Position numbers and translations under genes: made by a program. From Bacillota bacterium (lineage in GTDB: Bacteria > Bacillota_C > Negativicutes > JAEYSJ01), in the NCBI GenBank assembly GCA_023434855.1, contig JAEYSJ010000200.1:1-21085 (forward strand): a DNA stretch of 21,085 bases, read 5' to 3'. Of the stretch, positions 7,329 through 15,074 are shown in pieces. Under the pieces are notes generated by a model, which ran no database searches, was not told where the DNA came from, and worked only from the letters and a program-made list of their open reading frames with translations. Positions within the stretch are counted from its first letter, which is position 1. Each line of letters opens with the position of its first letter.

Positions 7329-8567
7329 CTATTGGCGGCCAATTTTTATTCTGGCGGCAGCGCTAGCCCGTATTTTCTCCGGATCGATCTGAATCCGGGC
7401 TACTCCGGTTTTAATGGCTTCCCGCGCCACTGCGAGGGCAACGGCCGGCGCAATTCTCGGATCAAAGGCATTTGGTGTCACATAATCTTCTTTTAGTTCG
7501 CCTTCTCCGATTAAATTTGCGATGGCATAAGCTGCAGCCAATTTCATTTCGTCATTGATTTGCCGTGCCCGCACGTCAATTGCGCCACGAAATATCCCGG
7601 GAAATACGGTTACGTTGTTTACCTGGTTAGGAGCATCAGACCGGCCGGTGCCCGCTACTTTCGCCCCTGCTGCTTTGGCATCGTCATAGCTGGTTTCCGG
7701 CACGGGATTACATAAGGAAAAAACGACGGCATTATCATTCATACTACGAATAATTTCACCGGTAAAAACCCCTGGTGCCGATACGCCGATCAGTACGTCG
7801 GCACCTGCAGCCACTTCGGCAAGTGTACCTTGTATTTTGTTTTTATTAGTCCGGCTTAATAACGCGGCTTGCACACGATCAACCCGCTTCATATCCATTC
7901 CTTCATACATAGCGCCTTTAGAGTTGAGCATAATTACGTCAGCCGCTCCGGCGTTCAGCAGCAATTTTACAATGGCGGTGCCGGCGGCCCCGGCCCCGTT
8001 TACCACTATTCTGACCTGAGAGATCTCTTTCTTCACATACCTTAGGGCGCCAATAACTGCAGCTACGGCCGCAATCGCGGTGCCATGCTGATCGTCATGA
8101 AATACGGGAATATCCATGTTGGCCTTAAGGGCGTCTTCTATGTCATAGCATTTTGGTGACTCAATATCCTCCAGGTTTATACCGGCAAAGGACGGTTGCA
8201 GATATCTTACTGTTTCAATGAACTTATCCGCATCAGTAGTATCCAGACATATAGGCACAGCATCAACATCGCCGAAAACTTTATATAAGACCGACTTTCC
8301 TTCCATAACAGGCATCGCGGCTTCCGGACCAATATTGCCAAGGCCCAGCACTCGCGTACCGTCCGTAACAACTGCCACCATATTGCCCCGGCAGGTTAAT
8401 TCAAAGGATAAATCTTTATTGGCATATATTTCTTTACAAGGTTCTGCCACCCCTGGTGTATAAGCCAGACTAAGATCATATCCGTTTTTTAGTTCTATTT
8501 TATTGGTCATTTCCAGCTTACCGTGATTTTCTCTATGCAGTTTAAGCGCTTCTTCCGGTATTCCCAT
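7329..8567 (-). CDS. NAD(P)-dependent malic enzyme (oxaloacetate-decarboxylating)
   Basis: A 412-residue short malic enzyme without the phosphotransacetylase extension of MaeB. Seen in order: SLAYTPGVAEPCKEI with the catalytic tyrosine, GLGNIGPEAAMPVMEGK with the catalytic lysine region, INLEDIESPKCYDIE and VFHDDQHGTAIA with the metal-binding acidic residues, the NAD(P)-binding VVNGAGAAGTAIVKLL, and the C-terminal VFSLCNPVPETSY and DAPNQVNNVTVFPGIFRGA blocks. It converts L-malate to pyruvate and CO2 with NAD(P)+ reduction in the cytoplasm. Cofactor preference is not decided. ATG 8567 is chosen over an upstream in-frame ATG at 8600 because GGAGG lies seven bases before it and the family begins here. 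First gene of an operon with the 2-HCT symporter. Confidence 0.93.
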   Translation of the reverse strand: MGIPEEALKLHRENHGKLEMTNKIELKNGYDLSLAYTPGVAEPCKEIYANKDLSFELTCRGNMVAVVTDGTRVLGLGNIGPEAAMPVMEGKSVLYKVFGDVDAVPICLDTTDADKFIETVRYLQPSFAGINLEDIESPKCYDIEDALKANMDIPVFHDDQHGTAIAAVAAVIGALRYVKKEISQVRIVVNGAGAAGTAIVKLLLNAGAADVIMLNSKGAMYEGMDMKRVDRVQAALLSRTNKNKIQGTLAEVAAGADVLIGVSAPGVFTGEIIRSMNDNAVVFSLCNPVPETSYDDAKAAGAKVAGTGRSDAPNQVNNVTVFPGIFRGAIDVRARQINDEMKLAAAYAIANLIGEGELKEDYVTPNAFDPRIAPAVALAVAREAIKTGVARIQIDPEKIRASAAARIKIGRQ

Positions 8568-8608
8568 AATGCTTCCTCCCCGTCTATTAATTAATGTCAT
8601 CTGCGCTT

Positions 8609-8694
8609 ATTGTAAGTCAGAAATGATTAACCGTATATAATAACTAATTTTTATAATAATTAAATAATATGAAACATAATTTTTTAACTAATTT
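8609..8694 (-). promoter_or_regulatory. Control region of the malic enzyme-symporter operon with a 10-bp direct repeat
   Basis: On the minus strand AAATTAGTTA occurs twice (plus coordinates 8641-8650 and 8685-8694), offset by 44 bases, close to four helical turns. Downstream, TACAAT (minus, 8614-8609) could be a -10 box without a recognisable -35, as expected for an activated promoter. The repeats are candidate binding sites for the adjacent response regulator. This is inference from position and repetition. Confidence 0.4.
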
Positions 8695-8782
8695 AAGTAT
8701 GGAAAAGTTATATACAGGGAATACGGATATATGGCTAACCGCCAAGAACGCCAAGTGCGCTAAGAAAATATAAGAACATGAT

Positions 8783-8828
8783 AAAAAAAGCCGTTTATAA
8801 TTGCTAAATAAAGCAACTATAAACGGCT
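8783..8828 (-). terminator. Terminator after the two-component system
   Basis: AGCCGTTTATA pairs with TATAAACGGCT and the stem continues through TTGCT/AGCAA with one mismatch; on the minus strand TTTTTTT follows directly. It lies six bases past the response regulator stop and separates the regulators from the malic enzyme operon. Confidence 0.9.
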
Positions 8829-8833
8829 GAATG

Positions 8834-9553
8834 TTATACCCTTGGCTTTTCATTTAAATTAATACGGTGATATTTGTATACCGGTCTGCCTACTGCGCCA
8901 TAATTAATTTCTACTCTCAGCAAATCAGTTTGCAGGAAAAATTTAAGATATTTGCGGGTGGAGACTTGAGATATTCCCACACTTTTGGCAATTTCTTCGG
9001 CTGTAAATTCCCCGCGTATTTGCTCAATGTGAGTCCAGACCCGCAGCAGCGTATTGCGATCAAGTCCCTTTGGCAGTCCGGCATCATCGGTAAAGTCGCT
9101 TCCTTTGGCAAAAATTCCTTCATCTAGTTCTTGCTGACTTATAGTATCCCGCTTCTGAATTATCTGAATGCGTTTTCTAAAACCTAATAACGCCGTCTGG
9201 AACCGTTCAAATTCGAATGGCTTAATAAGATAATCCACAGCACCCAAACGAAGCGCTGCTTGAATACTCTGTTTGTCTCTCGCCGCCGTAACCAGTATTA
9301 CGTCGACGTTCTGGCTCTTCTCACGTAGCGAGGTTAATAGCTGCAATCCATCCTGTCCGGGCATAAAGATATCAAGCAATACCAAATCTACCGGGCTTTC
9401 CTGTAAAAGAGCCAAAGCTTCTTTACTGTTTGCAGCAATCCCCGCCAGGGTAAAGCCATCTACTCTTTCCAGATAACGACGGTTTAATTCGGCTACCATA
9501 GGGTCGTCCTCGACAATCAGTACCTTGATTATGTTATTCACCTCCACTTTCAT
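8834..9553 (-). CDS. Response regulator, CitB/DcuR (MalR) family
   Basis: A 239-residue regulator. The receiver domain (residues about 9-125) has the acidic pocket EDD, phospho-acceptor D61 in DLVLLDIFMPGQDG, the threonine in LVTAARD and lysine in YLIKPFEF. A linker leads to a C-terminal helix-turn-helix (FTAEEIAKSVGISQVSTRKYLKFF) and the GRPVYKY wing typical of the DcuR/CitB/MalR group. It should be phosphorylated by the overlapping upstream kinase and activate transport and metabolism genes for C4-dicarboxylates or citrate; the malic enzyme-symporter operon lies immediately downstream. The ATG at 9553 overlaps the kinase by 20 bases, implying translational coupling. It has no clear ribosome binding site of its own; a GGAGG lies inside the overlap, so the true start may be slightly later. 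Confidence 0.92.
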   Translation of the reverse strand: MKVEVNNIIKVLIVEDDPMVAELNRRYLERVDGFTLAGIAANSKEALALLQESPVDLVLLDIFMPGQDGLQLLTSLREKSQNVDVILVTAARDKQSIQAALRLGAVDYLIKPFEFERFQTALLGFRKRIQIIQKRDTISQQELDEGIFAKGSDFTDDAGLPKGLDRNTLLRVWTHIEQIRGEFTAEEIAKSVGISQVSTRKYLKFFLQTDLLRVEINYGAVGRPVYKYHRINLNEKPRV

Positions 9554-11132
9554 AGGGAAGGCTTATGCTAAATATAGTTCCCCCCTCCGGGGAAGCTGTG
9601 AAGGAGATTTCTCCCTGCAACCGTTCCAGACTGCATTTTGCCAAATATAAGCCCAAACCACGGTTGTTTTCCTTGCTGGAGACCCCTTTGTCAAAAATCT
9701 GCCCGCTTAATTCCGGTGGCACGCCGGCTCCCGTATCACATACAAGGATATTAAGCATACCCAATTCTGGCAAATAATCAATAGATAGCTCTACCTCGCG
9801 GCGGGGCATATTCTGCACCGCCTCAAACGCATTTTCGATCAGGTTGCCAATAATGGTTACCAGTTCATGAGTGACCGACTCATTTAACGGTTCAGGCAAA
9901 TAGCTGTCTTCCGTTAAACACATCACCACATTTTTTTCCCTGGCCAAACTCAGTTTGCTGAGTATAAACCCGGCAAGCACCGGGTCACGGATATGCCTGC
10001 CGACAAAAGTTACTTCTTCCTGGTGATCGCAGGCAGCCTGCCTGATAAACGACGCCAGTTGATCATAGCTTTTTAGCTGAACCAAACCCAAAATGACATG
10101 CAGCTTATTCATAAATTCATGAGCCTGAGCGCGAAGAGCATCCACATAATCCCGCACCCCAGTCAACTCTTCCGCCATCCGTTTAACCTCAGTCTTATCC
10201 CGGAAAGTTGATATAGCACCGACAATTTTTCCGCTCACAACCAGCGGCATCCGGTTTGTCAATACAGCAACACCATTAAAATCCTGTTCTCGATCCAATT
10301 CAACCTGTCCTGAATGGACCACCGCCATTAGACGGGTGTTGGGCACATATGCATTTACATGCCCGCCAATGGGATCGCCCCGCACTCCTGCCAACTTGAG
10401 CAGCCGTCGCGCCTCATCATTGATTAAAGTAATCGTCCCTTGACAGTCAATAGCAATAATCCCCTCACGCACCGACTGGAGCATCGCACTGCGCTCCTCC
10501 AGACGCTTAGCAATGTCCTCAGGCTCCAATCCAAATAAAGTCCGTCTAATCCCGCGGCCCAACAGTATTGCTCCTCCAATGCCAACAAGCATTCCGGCAA
10601 CAGTGGCTGATAGTAAGATCATCCGGGCTTGTTGAACAGCATACTGCACGTCGTTCATCAAAATGCCTACCAGCACCGCTCCAACTTGCTTTCCATCAGG
10701 TCCATAGACAGGTGTAAATGCGCGCAGTGAATCTCCCAGAGTCCCCGTAGCTGTTGAGGTATACTCTTTTCCAGCCAGAGCGTCGGCTTCATCACCGCCT
10801 ACCACATGCCTGCCTATTTTTTCGGGATCGGGGTGAGATTTCCGAATGCCATTCATATCAAAAACCACAATAAACTCAACATTCGTTATGTCTCTGCATT
10901 CCTGAGCATATTGCTGAATGCCTGCGGCATCCTGCCGGCCTGACAAGCCATGGACAACTGCCGGGGACCGGGCAACCATACGGGCTATACTGATTGCCTG
11001 CTGCCCAATATGGCTTTGTACATCTCCTTCAATGCTGCGGGATATTAGTAAATTTGTGACTAATAAAACCATAGCCACGACACTGCAAACAAGCAGAATG
11101 ATTTTAGACTGTAATTTTAATTTCTTTTTCAA
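9534..11132 (-). CDS. Sensor histidine kinase, CitA/DcuS (MalK) family
   Basis: A 532-residue membrane kinase. TM1 is about residues 12-30 and TM2 about 171-192. They bracket an extracytoplasmic sensor domain containing the citrate/dicarboxylate-binding pattern GIRKSHPDPEKIG. A cytoplasmic PAS domain follows (about 215-315), then the H-box QAHEFMNKLHVILGL with phospho-acceptor H338, the N-box IIGNLIENAFEAV, and G boxes DTGAGVP and NRGLGLYLAK. The family senses citrate, malate or fumarate outside the cell. I start at TTG 11132, which has GAGG eight bases upstream and places a short basic segment (MKKKLKLQSK) before TM1. An ATG at 11153 and a TTG at 11189 extend the frame but have no ribosome binding site. 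Confidence 0.9.
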   Translation of the reverse strand: MKKKLKLQSKIILLVCSVVAMVLLVTNLLISRSIEGDVQSHIGQQAISIARMVARSPAVVHGLSGRQDAAGIQQYAQECRDITNVEFIVVFDMNGIRKSHPDPEKIGRHVVGGDEADALAGKEYTSTATGTLGDSLRAFTPVYGPDGKQVGAVLVGILMNDVQYAVQQARMILLSATVAGMLVGIGGAILLGRGIRRTLFGLEPEDIAKRLEERSAMLQSVREGIIAIDCQGTITLINDEARRLLKLAGVRGDPIGGHVNAYVPNTRLMAVVHSGQVELDREQDFNGVAVLTNRMPLVVSGKIVGAISTFRDKTEVKRMAEELTGVRDYVDALRAQAHEFMNKLHVILGLVQLKSYDQLASFIRQAACDHQEEVTFVGRHIRDPVLAGFILSKLSLAREKNVVMCLTEDSYLPEPLNESVTHELVTIIGNLIENAFEAVQNMPRREVELSIDYLPELGMLNILVCDTGAGVPPELSGQIFDKGVSSKENNRGLGLYLAKCSLERLQGEISFTASPEGGTIFSISLPYESGGE

Positions 11133-11254
11133 TTTTAATACCTCATGCCTCATTTTTCGGACAGTGAAGCTACGGCTGCTTCCGGCCAAACCGCAGGTAA
11201 ATCATTATTTAACCCTTTCCCGAAAAAGTTACAAATTCTGATATAGATATAACT

Positions 11255-11285
11255 ATTATAACAGAATAGAGTAAATAAACTCTAT
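11255..11285 (-). promoter_or_regulatory. Promoter of the two-component operon with a dyad at -35
   Basis: TATAAT reads on the minus strand at 11260-11255. The place of the -35 box is occupied by a perfect inverted repeat (11266-11285, ATAGAGT/ACTCTAT with a six-base spacer) and no TTGACA-like hexamer. A dyad in that position suggests regulated, possibly autoregulated, transcription of kinase and regulator. Confidence 0.45.
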
Positions 11286-11332
11286 CCTTTCGCACTAAAG
11301 ATTTCACCAGCACTCTCTATCCCTTTTTCTCA

Positions 11333-11338
11333 TATAAT
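11333..11338 (+). promoter_or_regulatory. -10 box of the small unknown gene
   Basis: A consensus TATAAT on the plus strand with no clear -35. Transcription from it would begin near 11345, inside the longest open frame, which supports the internal start at 11415. Confidence 0.35.
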
Positions 11339-11414
11339 AGTAGTGGATAAGAAAATGGAAACAATTTTCGAACTGTGCAGGGTTCAACGAAGCATAAAAA
11401 GGGAGGGTCTCTTA

Positions 11415-11672
11415 TTGTATTTCCGTCTGTATGATCACTGTAAACTAGTTGAAAGTGCTGACAGCGCGGCTATTCATAATTTACAATCAGGCGATATATT
11501 GCCTGTGAACGCTGAGGAATTACAACTGTTAAAAAAATGCCAAACCAGCGCTCTTGAGGATATTATGGAGATATCCGAGTCAGCAAACCGGAACTCAGAA
11601 TTTATCGCTGGCCTCATAATAAAAAAGCTAGGTTCGATAATTATTAAACAGGCTGAACAACAATACTTATAA
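11415..11672 (+). CDS. Hypothetical small protein (85 aa)
   Basis: Not recognised. The protein is soluble, mixed-charge and mainly helical by composition, without a signal peptide, membrane segment or obvious metal-binding motif. The frame is open from GTG 11343 (109 residues). I place the start at TTG 11415 because GGGAGG lies eight bases upstream and the only good -10 box (11333-11338) would make the mRNA begin about 11345, leaving no ribosome binding site for the earlier starts. The N-terminus then reads MYFRLYDHCKLVESAD. It is transcribed divergently from the sensor kinase and followed by a strong terminator, so it is probably a single-gene unit. A role beside the carboxylate regulators cannot be inferred. 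Confidence 0.6.
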   Translation: MYFRLYDHCKLVESADSAAIHNLQSGDILPVNAEELQLLKKCQTSALEDIMEISESANRNSEFIAGLIIKKLGSIIIKQAEQQYL

Positions 11673-11686
11673 ATAAAGACTTATAC

Positions 11687-11724
11687 GAGAAAATGCGCAG
11701 GGACATTGTCCTGCGCATTTTCTC
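11687..11724. terminator. Bidirectional terminator
   Basis: GAGAAAATGCGCAGG pairs with CCTGCGCATTTTCTC plus two further inner pairs, with one bulged G: a 17-bp stem. The T-tract is built into the 3' arm on either strand. It lies between the small plus-strand gene and the end of the convergent xdhC operon. Confidence 0.8.
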
Positions 11725-11745
11725 ACATGATTAATTATTCAGAAG

Positions 11746-12282
11746 TCATAAATCAACAGGTTCGCAGCGAATTTCCCAGGTTAGCATGCCTTTGCTGCTG
11801 GAATCCCTGAAAATTCGTCTTTCATGCATGCTGTATCCTAATACTGAAATCGCCACAGCCCGTTTGCCGGCCGAAAATTTTTTATTCCGCGTGCCGGGTG
11901 GTATATTTTCAACTTCACCATTCTCCCAAACAATCCTTATGACTGACTTTTCGGCATGTTCACCTGTTGCCTGAAAATTGGCAATAACAATGTTCTGCGC
12001 AAAACGCCCGGCAATTGCCTGCCGAAATTCTTTCTTTCCTTCAAACGGGACTTCATTCCCACGAATAACTTGCAGCGATGGCAGAGGTATAATAGTTACC
12101 GCATCAGAGGGAATAGTAGTATCAGAAGCAATGCCGGCATCAGCAGTGCCGGCCATCTCGCCAGATTTAGCCGGAGGCGGGACTGAAGTCTTTCCTTGTC
12201 CCACGAAAAACATATATCCACCAGCCATAAAGACAAACATAAAAACGGCACCTATTATAAAGGGTCTCCAATGTTTTATCAT
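11746..12282 (-). CDS. Hypothetical membrane-anchored protein linked to xdhC
   Basis: A 178-residue protein of unrecognised family. Residues about 7-27 (FIIGAVFMFVFMAGGYMFFVG) form an N-terminal membrane anchor, followed by a proline/alanine/glycine-rich linker to about residue 60 and a predicted beta-rich domain. That domain has a regular strand pattern (VIRIVWENGEVENIPPGT ... RAVAISVLGYSMHERRIF) ending in LTWEIRCEP. With the positive-inside rule, the domain is likely extracytoplasmic. It starts 28 bases after the xdhC stop and is probably in the same operon. The ribosome binding site TAAGGTAGGAG is close to the ATG. No molybdenum-related motif is visible, so co-transcription is the only functional hint. 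Confidence 0.75.
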   Translation of the reverse strand: MIKHWRPFIIGAVFMFVFMAGGYMFFVGQGKTSVPPPAKSGEMAGTADAGIASDTTIPSDAVTIIPLPSLQVIRGNEVPFEGKKEFRQAIAGRFAQNIVIANFQATGEHAEKSVIRIVWENGEVENIPPGTRNKKFSAGKRAVAISVLGYSMHERRIFRDSSSKGMLTWEIRCEPVDL

Positions 12283-12310
12283 ATACTCCTACCTTAAATC
12301 AAAAAAATAT

Positions 12311-13414
12311 TTATGGGGTGAGAAGCCGACAGCAAGTACCTGTATCATTTTTTGGTTTCTGATCTTCGTTTTCCCTTTCCGCCCGTACCTTAATCAGCTC
12401 GCCCACAATACTTACCGCCAGTTCCTCCGGCGTTTCCGCACCGATGTTTGTGCCAATCGGCGCATAAACACGATCAAGTTCCTCTTTGCTATATCCTTGA
12501 TCGATCAACTCCTGAAAAACCTTAGTCTTCTTGCTCCGGCTGCCAATCATGCCAATATATCCGGCATTGCTGCGTAATACCTGTTCAAGGACAATTTTAT
12601 CATATAGATGCCCTCTGGTCACAATGACTAAATAACTATTTTCGTCAATCACCAGTTCCGGTAATTTTTTAAAGGACTCAATCACCATGATCTCCGTAGG
12701 CTCGGGGAATCTGTCATGATTAGCGTATTCTATACGGTCATCCAGCACTACCGTCCGGAAACCAACAGTCTCGCATAACGGCGCTATTTTTTGCGACACA
12801 TGCCCGGCGCCAAAGATATAAACAGCCCCGGCTTGGCGCAGCGGTTCCACCAGGAAGCGCTGTTTGTCAAAAGCTTCGGCGTGAATAGTGATCTTGGCTG
12901 GCCCGGCTATAAGTTTCTCCAGAATGTATGGGTCACAGTCAATCTTACCAATAAGAGTTTTATCCGGTTTTACCAGGCATTGCTGCCTTATTAAACCTTT
13001 AATGTCATTCGTATTTTCCAGCACGGTAATAAGCCAGGCTTTTTCCTTCCGTTCCAGAATCTTGGCAGCTTCCGTGTAAATAATCCGGGCATTCTCGTCA
13101 GCGGCGTCAATGAAGTCAATTAATATTTCGCCTTTACCGCCGCAAATCATATCCATCCCGGCTGCATCCTTGCCGGTAAGATCAAATGTCTGGATCAGAG
13201 ACTGCCTGGAAAGCAATGCCTCCCGGCCAAGACGTATGGCCTCAGCTTCCAGACGCCCTCCGCCAATTGTGCCGATGATCGCCCCAACAGCCCGCACCAC
13301 CATTTTGGCGCCGGCGGTTCGCGGCGCGGAGCCGGATTTATCAAAAATAGTTGCTAAGACAAAGCTTTCTTTTTGTTGTAAAAGCTTCACCATTTCTTGA
13401 AATAGCTTTTTCAT
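12311..13414 (-). CDS. xdhC: XdhC/CoxF family molybdoenzyme maturation protein
   Basis: A 367-residue full-length XdhC/CoxI-family protein. The N-terminal domain has SGSAPRTAGAKMVV, GTIGGGRLEAEA and the conserved cysteine motif MDMICGGKGEIL. The C-terminal Rossmann-like domain has VYIFGAGHVSQKIAPLCETV, VVLDDR, VTRGHLYDKIVLEQVL, YIGMIGSRSKK and APIGTNIGAETPEELAVSI. XdhC binds molybdenum cofactor, assists its sulfuration and delivers it to xanthine dehydrogenase-type hydroxylases in the cytoplasm. No such enzyme is encoded in the window, so it is orphaned here and its client must be elsewhere. GGAGG is eight bases before the ATG, and a near-consensus promoter lies about 90 bases upstream. The C-terminus carries an extra polar tail ending GTCCRLLTP. 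Confidence 0.9.
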   Translation of the reverse strand: MKKLFQEMVKLLQQKESFVLATIFDKSGSAPRTAGAKMVVRAVGAIIGTIGGGRLEAEAIRLGREALLSRQSLIQTFDLTGKDAAGMDMICGGKGEILIDFIDAADENARIIYTEAAKILERKEKAWLITVLENTNDIKGLIRQQCLVKPDKTLIGKIDCDPYILEKLIAGPAKITIHAEAFDKQRFLVEPLRQAGAVYIFGAGHVSQKIAPLCETVGFRTVVLDDRIEYANHDRFPEPTEIMVIESFKKLPELVIDENSYLVIVTRGHLYDKIVLEQVLRSNAGYIGMIGSRSKKTKVFQELIDQGYSKEELDRVYAPIGTNIGAETPEELAVSIVGELIKVRAERENEDQKPKNDTGTCCRLLTP

Positions 13415-13505
13415 TCATAATCCCTCCAATATTTTATTTTCCTTAACAATAAGTACAAGCCCCGGGATAGGCAAGAATCAAAATTAAAATAATTCATTTC
13501 TTGAT

Positions 13506-13534
13506 ATTATCTTCCCAATCCCATTATTTGTCAA
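13506..13534 (-). promoter_or_regulatory. Promoter of the xdhC operon
   Basis: TTGACA (minus, 13534-13529) and GATAAT (13511-13506) with a 17-base spacer: six of six and five of six matches to the SigA consensus. The leader is about 90 bases. Confidence 0.75.
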
Positions 13535-13559
13535 TAGACCGCGAAAATTAATAATAAGA

Positions 13560-13618
13560 AACCGGGAACTGTTATTATAGTGAATCCCACGGATGAGAAA
13601 CAGTACCGCTGACCGGTT
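13560..13618. repeat. Nested inverted repeats between divergent xdhC and aminotransferase genes
   Basis: AACCGG (13560-13565) pairs with CCGGTT (13613-13618), and inside it ACTGTT (13568-13573) pairs with AACAGT (13599-13604). The element lies upstream of the xdhC promoter and upstream of the TTGACA reading toward the aminotransferase. It is either a protein-binding site for both or part of an RNA not otherwise recognised. Confidence 0.4.
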
Positions 13619-13650
13619 AAATTCAAGCCAGGAGCGGTCCCAATATCCTC

Positions 13651-13680
13651 TTGACATTTTGGTAAAACAGGACTTACTAT
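13651..13680 (+). promoter_or_regulatory. Probable promoter of the aminotransferase gene
   Basis: A perfect TTGACA (13651-13656) with TACTAT 18 bases further (13675-13680); a consensus TATAAT overlaps at 13680-13685 but its spacing is too long. It gives a leader of about 180 bases containing a long hairpin. Confidence 0.55.
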
Positions 13681-13745
13681 ATAATAATCAGGAAAAAAAT
13701 TTACATTTACTTTATATAACGTTTTAAAGCTTGTTGCTTGCAATT

Positions 13746-13822
13746 GGCGGAAAGGGTGAACAGGACTCTAGAGACTTGCACTTGTGGCAGATGGCAGCGA
13801 AATCCTGTTTACCCTTTCCGCC
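13746..13822. repeat. 20-bp inverted repeat with 37-base loop in the aminotransferase leader
   Basis: The arms 13746-13765 and 13803-13822 (GGCGGAAAGGGTGAACAGGA on the left) are complementary except for one position that is a G.U pair in plus-strand RNA. There is no T-run on either side, so it is not a standard terminator. It could be a leader control hairpin, an mRNA stabiliser or a small mobile inverted-repeat element. Confidence 0.6.
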
Positions 13823-13871
13823 AGACTAGCTGAAAAAAAGAGGATAACCCAGATTAACAGGGAGGTTTAAC

Positions 13872-15065
13872 GTGAAGAAAATAGCAGACCGCCTTAATCA
13901 ACTTGGAACCGAGAATGCTTTTGAAATACTGAATGAAGTTAACCGTCTGAAAGCGACAGGGCTGGACATTATCAGTTTTGCCATTGGTGAACCCGATTTC
14001 GATACCCCGGAAAATATAAAACAAGCTTGTATTCAGGCCCTCCAGAACAATTATACCCATTACGGCCCCTCGGCCGGTATTTTGCCCTTGCGCGAAACCA
14101 TAGCCGATTATGTTTCGCGCAGCCGCAATATTCCGGTAAATCCTGATGAAGTTGTAGTTACACCCGGGGGTAAGCCGATAATTTACTATACTTTGCATGC
14201 CTTGATAAACCCCGGGGATGAAGTACTTTATCCCAATCCCGGGTTTCCTATCTATGAATCAGTTATCCGTTTCGTAGGAGGCAAACCCATACCTGTTCCC
14301 TTACTGGAAGAAAGGAACTTCTCGCTGGATACCGCCCACTTAAAGCAATTAATCACGCCCAGAACCAAACTGATTATCCTGAACAGCCCCCATAATCCGA
14401 CCGGCGGCGCGCTAACCAGACAAGACTTGGAAGAGATTGCCGAAATGGCAATCAGCAATGATTTATGGGTATTGTCTGACGAAATATACAGCCGCATTCT
14501 TTATTCCGGAAAGTTCAGCAGTATTAGTTCTTTACCAGGCATGAAAGAGAGAACGATAATATTGGACGGTTTCTCCAAAACTTATGCCATGACAGGCTGG
14601 CGATTAGGCTACGGCGTAATGAATGAACAACTGGCACCGCTCATCGCCCGGCTAATCACCAACTGTGAATCCTGCACAAACACTTTTATTCAATATGCTG
14701 CAATTGAAGCGCTGACCGGTCCACAAGACGCAGTGGAACAAATGGTCCGTGAATTTAAAACCAGACGGGACCTAATTGTAAGAGAGCTAAACAGCATCCC
14801 CGGATTCTCGTGCAAAACTCCGGCGGGAGCCTTTTATGCTTTCCCTAACGTAACCGAGGCCTGCAAGCAATATGGTTTCGCCAATTCGAAGGAACTGCAG
14901 CATCATCTCTTGCATGATGCCCATACAGCGGCACTGCCAAGAACCGCTTTTGGCGCTAAAAATATGTCTGAGACAGAAGAGTACCTGCGTTTCTCTTACG
15001 CCACCTCAGTCGATAATATAACAAAAGGATTGCAGCGTATCAAAGACGCTTTGACTGCCCGCTGA
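13872..15065 (+). CDS. Class I/II PLP-dependent aminotransferase (aspartate aminotransferase-like)
   Basis: A 397-residue fold-type I aminotransferase. Seen: substrate-loop motif FAIGEPDFDTP, cofactor-binding VVVTPGGKPIIYYTLHAL, the NSPHNPTGG asparagine loop, SDEIYSRILY with the PLP-contacting aspartate and tyrosine, and the Schiff-base lysine K236 in DGFSKTYAMTGWRLGY. The carboxylate-binding arginine is in YLRFSYATS near the C-terminus. The set fits the I-gamma group (Bacillus AspB and related aromatic, alanine or MetC-adjacent enzymes). It transfers amino groups between an amino acid and 2-oxoglutarate in the cytoplasm; the exact amino acid is uncertain. The start is GTG 13872, with GGGAGG six bases upstream. 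It is a single-gene unit between its own promoter and a perfect terminator. Confidence 0.92.
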   Translation: MKKIADRLNQLGTENAFEILNEVNRLKATGLDIISFAIGEPDFDTPENIKQACIQALQNNYTHYGPSAGILPLRETIADYVSRSRNIPVNPDEVVVTPGGKPIIYYTLHALINPGDEVLYPNPGFPIYESVIRFVGGKPIPVPLLEERNFSLDTAHLKQLITPRTKLIILNSPHNPTGGALTRQDLEEIAEMAISNDLWVLSDEIYSRILYSGKFSSISSLPGMKERTIILDGFSKTYAMTGWRLGYGVMNEQLAPLIARLITNCESCTNTFIQYAAIEALTGPQDAVEQMVREFKTRRDLIVRELNSIPGFSCKTPAGAFYAFPNVTEACKQYGFANSKELQHHLLHDAHTAALPRTAFGAKNMSETEEYLRFSYATSVDNITKGLQRIKDALTAR

Positions 15066-15074
15066 CCAACAGCA

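Noticed and set aside
8736..8766. Short GCCAAG-type repeat (ACCGCCAAGAACGCCAAGTG)
   Set aside because: Similar short strings are common in intergenic DNA of many bacteria; there are too few copies for a CRISPR or defined element.
11978..12577. 199-codon plus-strand open frame
   Set aside because: It is a shadow of xdhC and its neighbour, whose reverse-strand frames carry conserved motifs.
13531..13743. 70-codon minus-strand open frame
   Set aside because: It overlaps the xdhC promoter and the dyads and has no ribosome binding site or domain.
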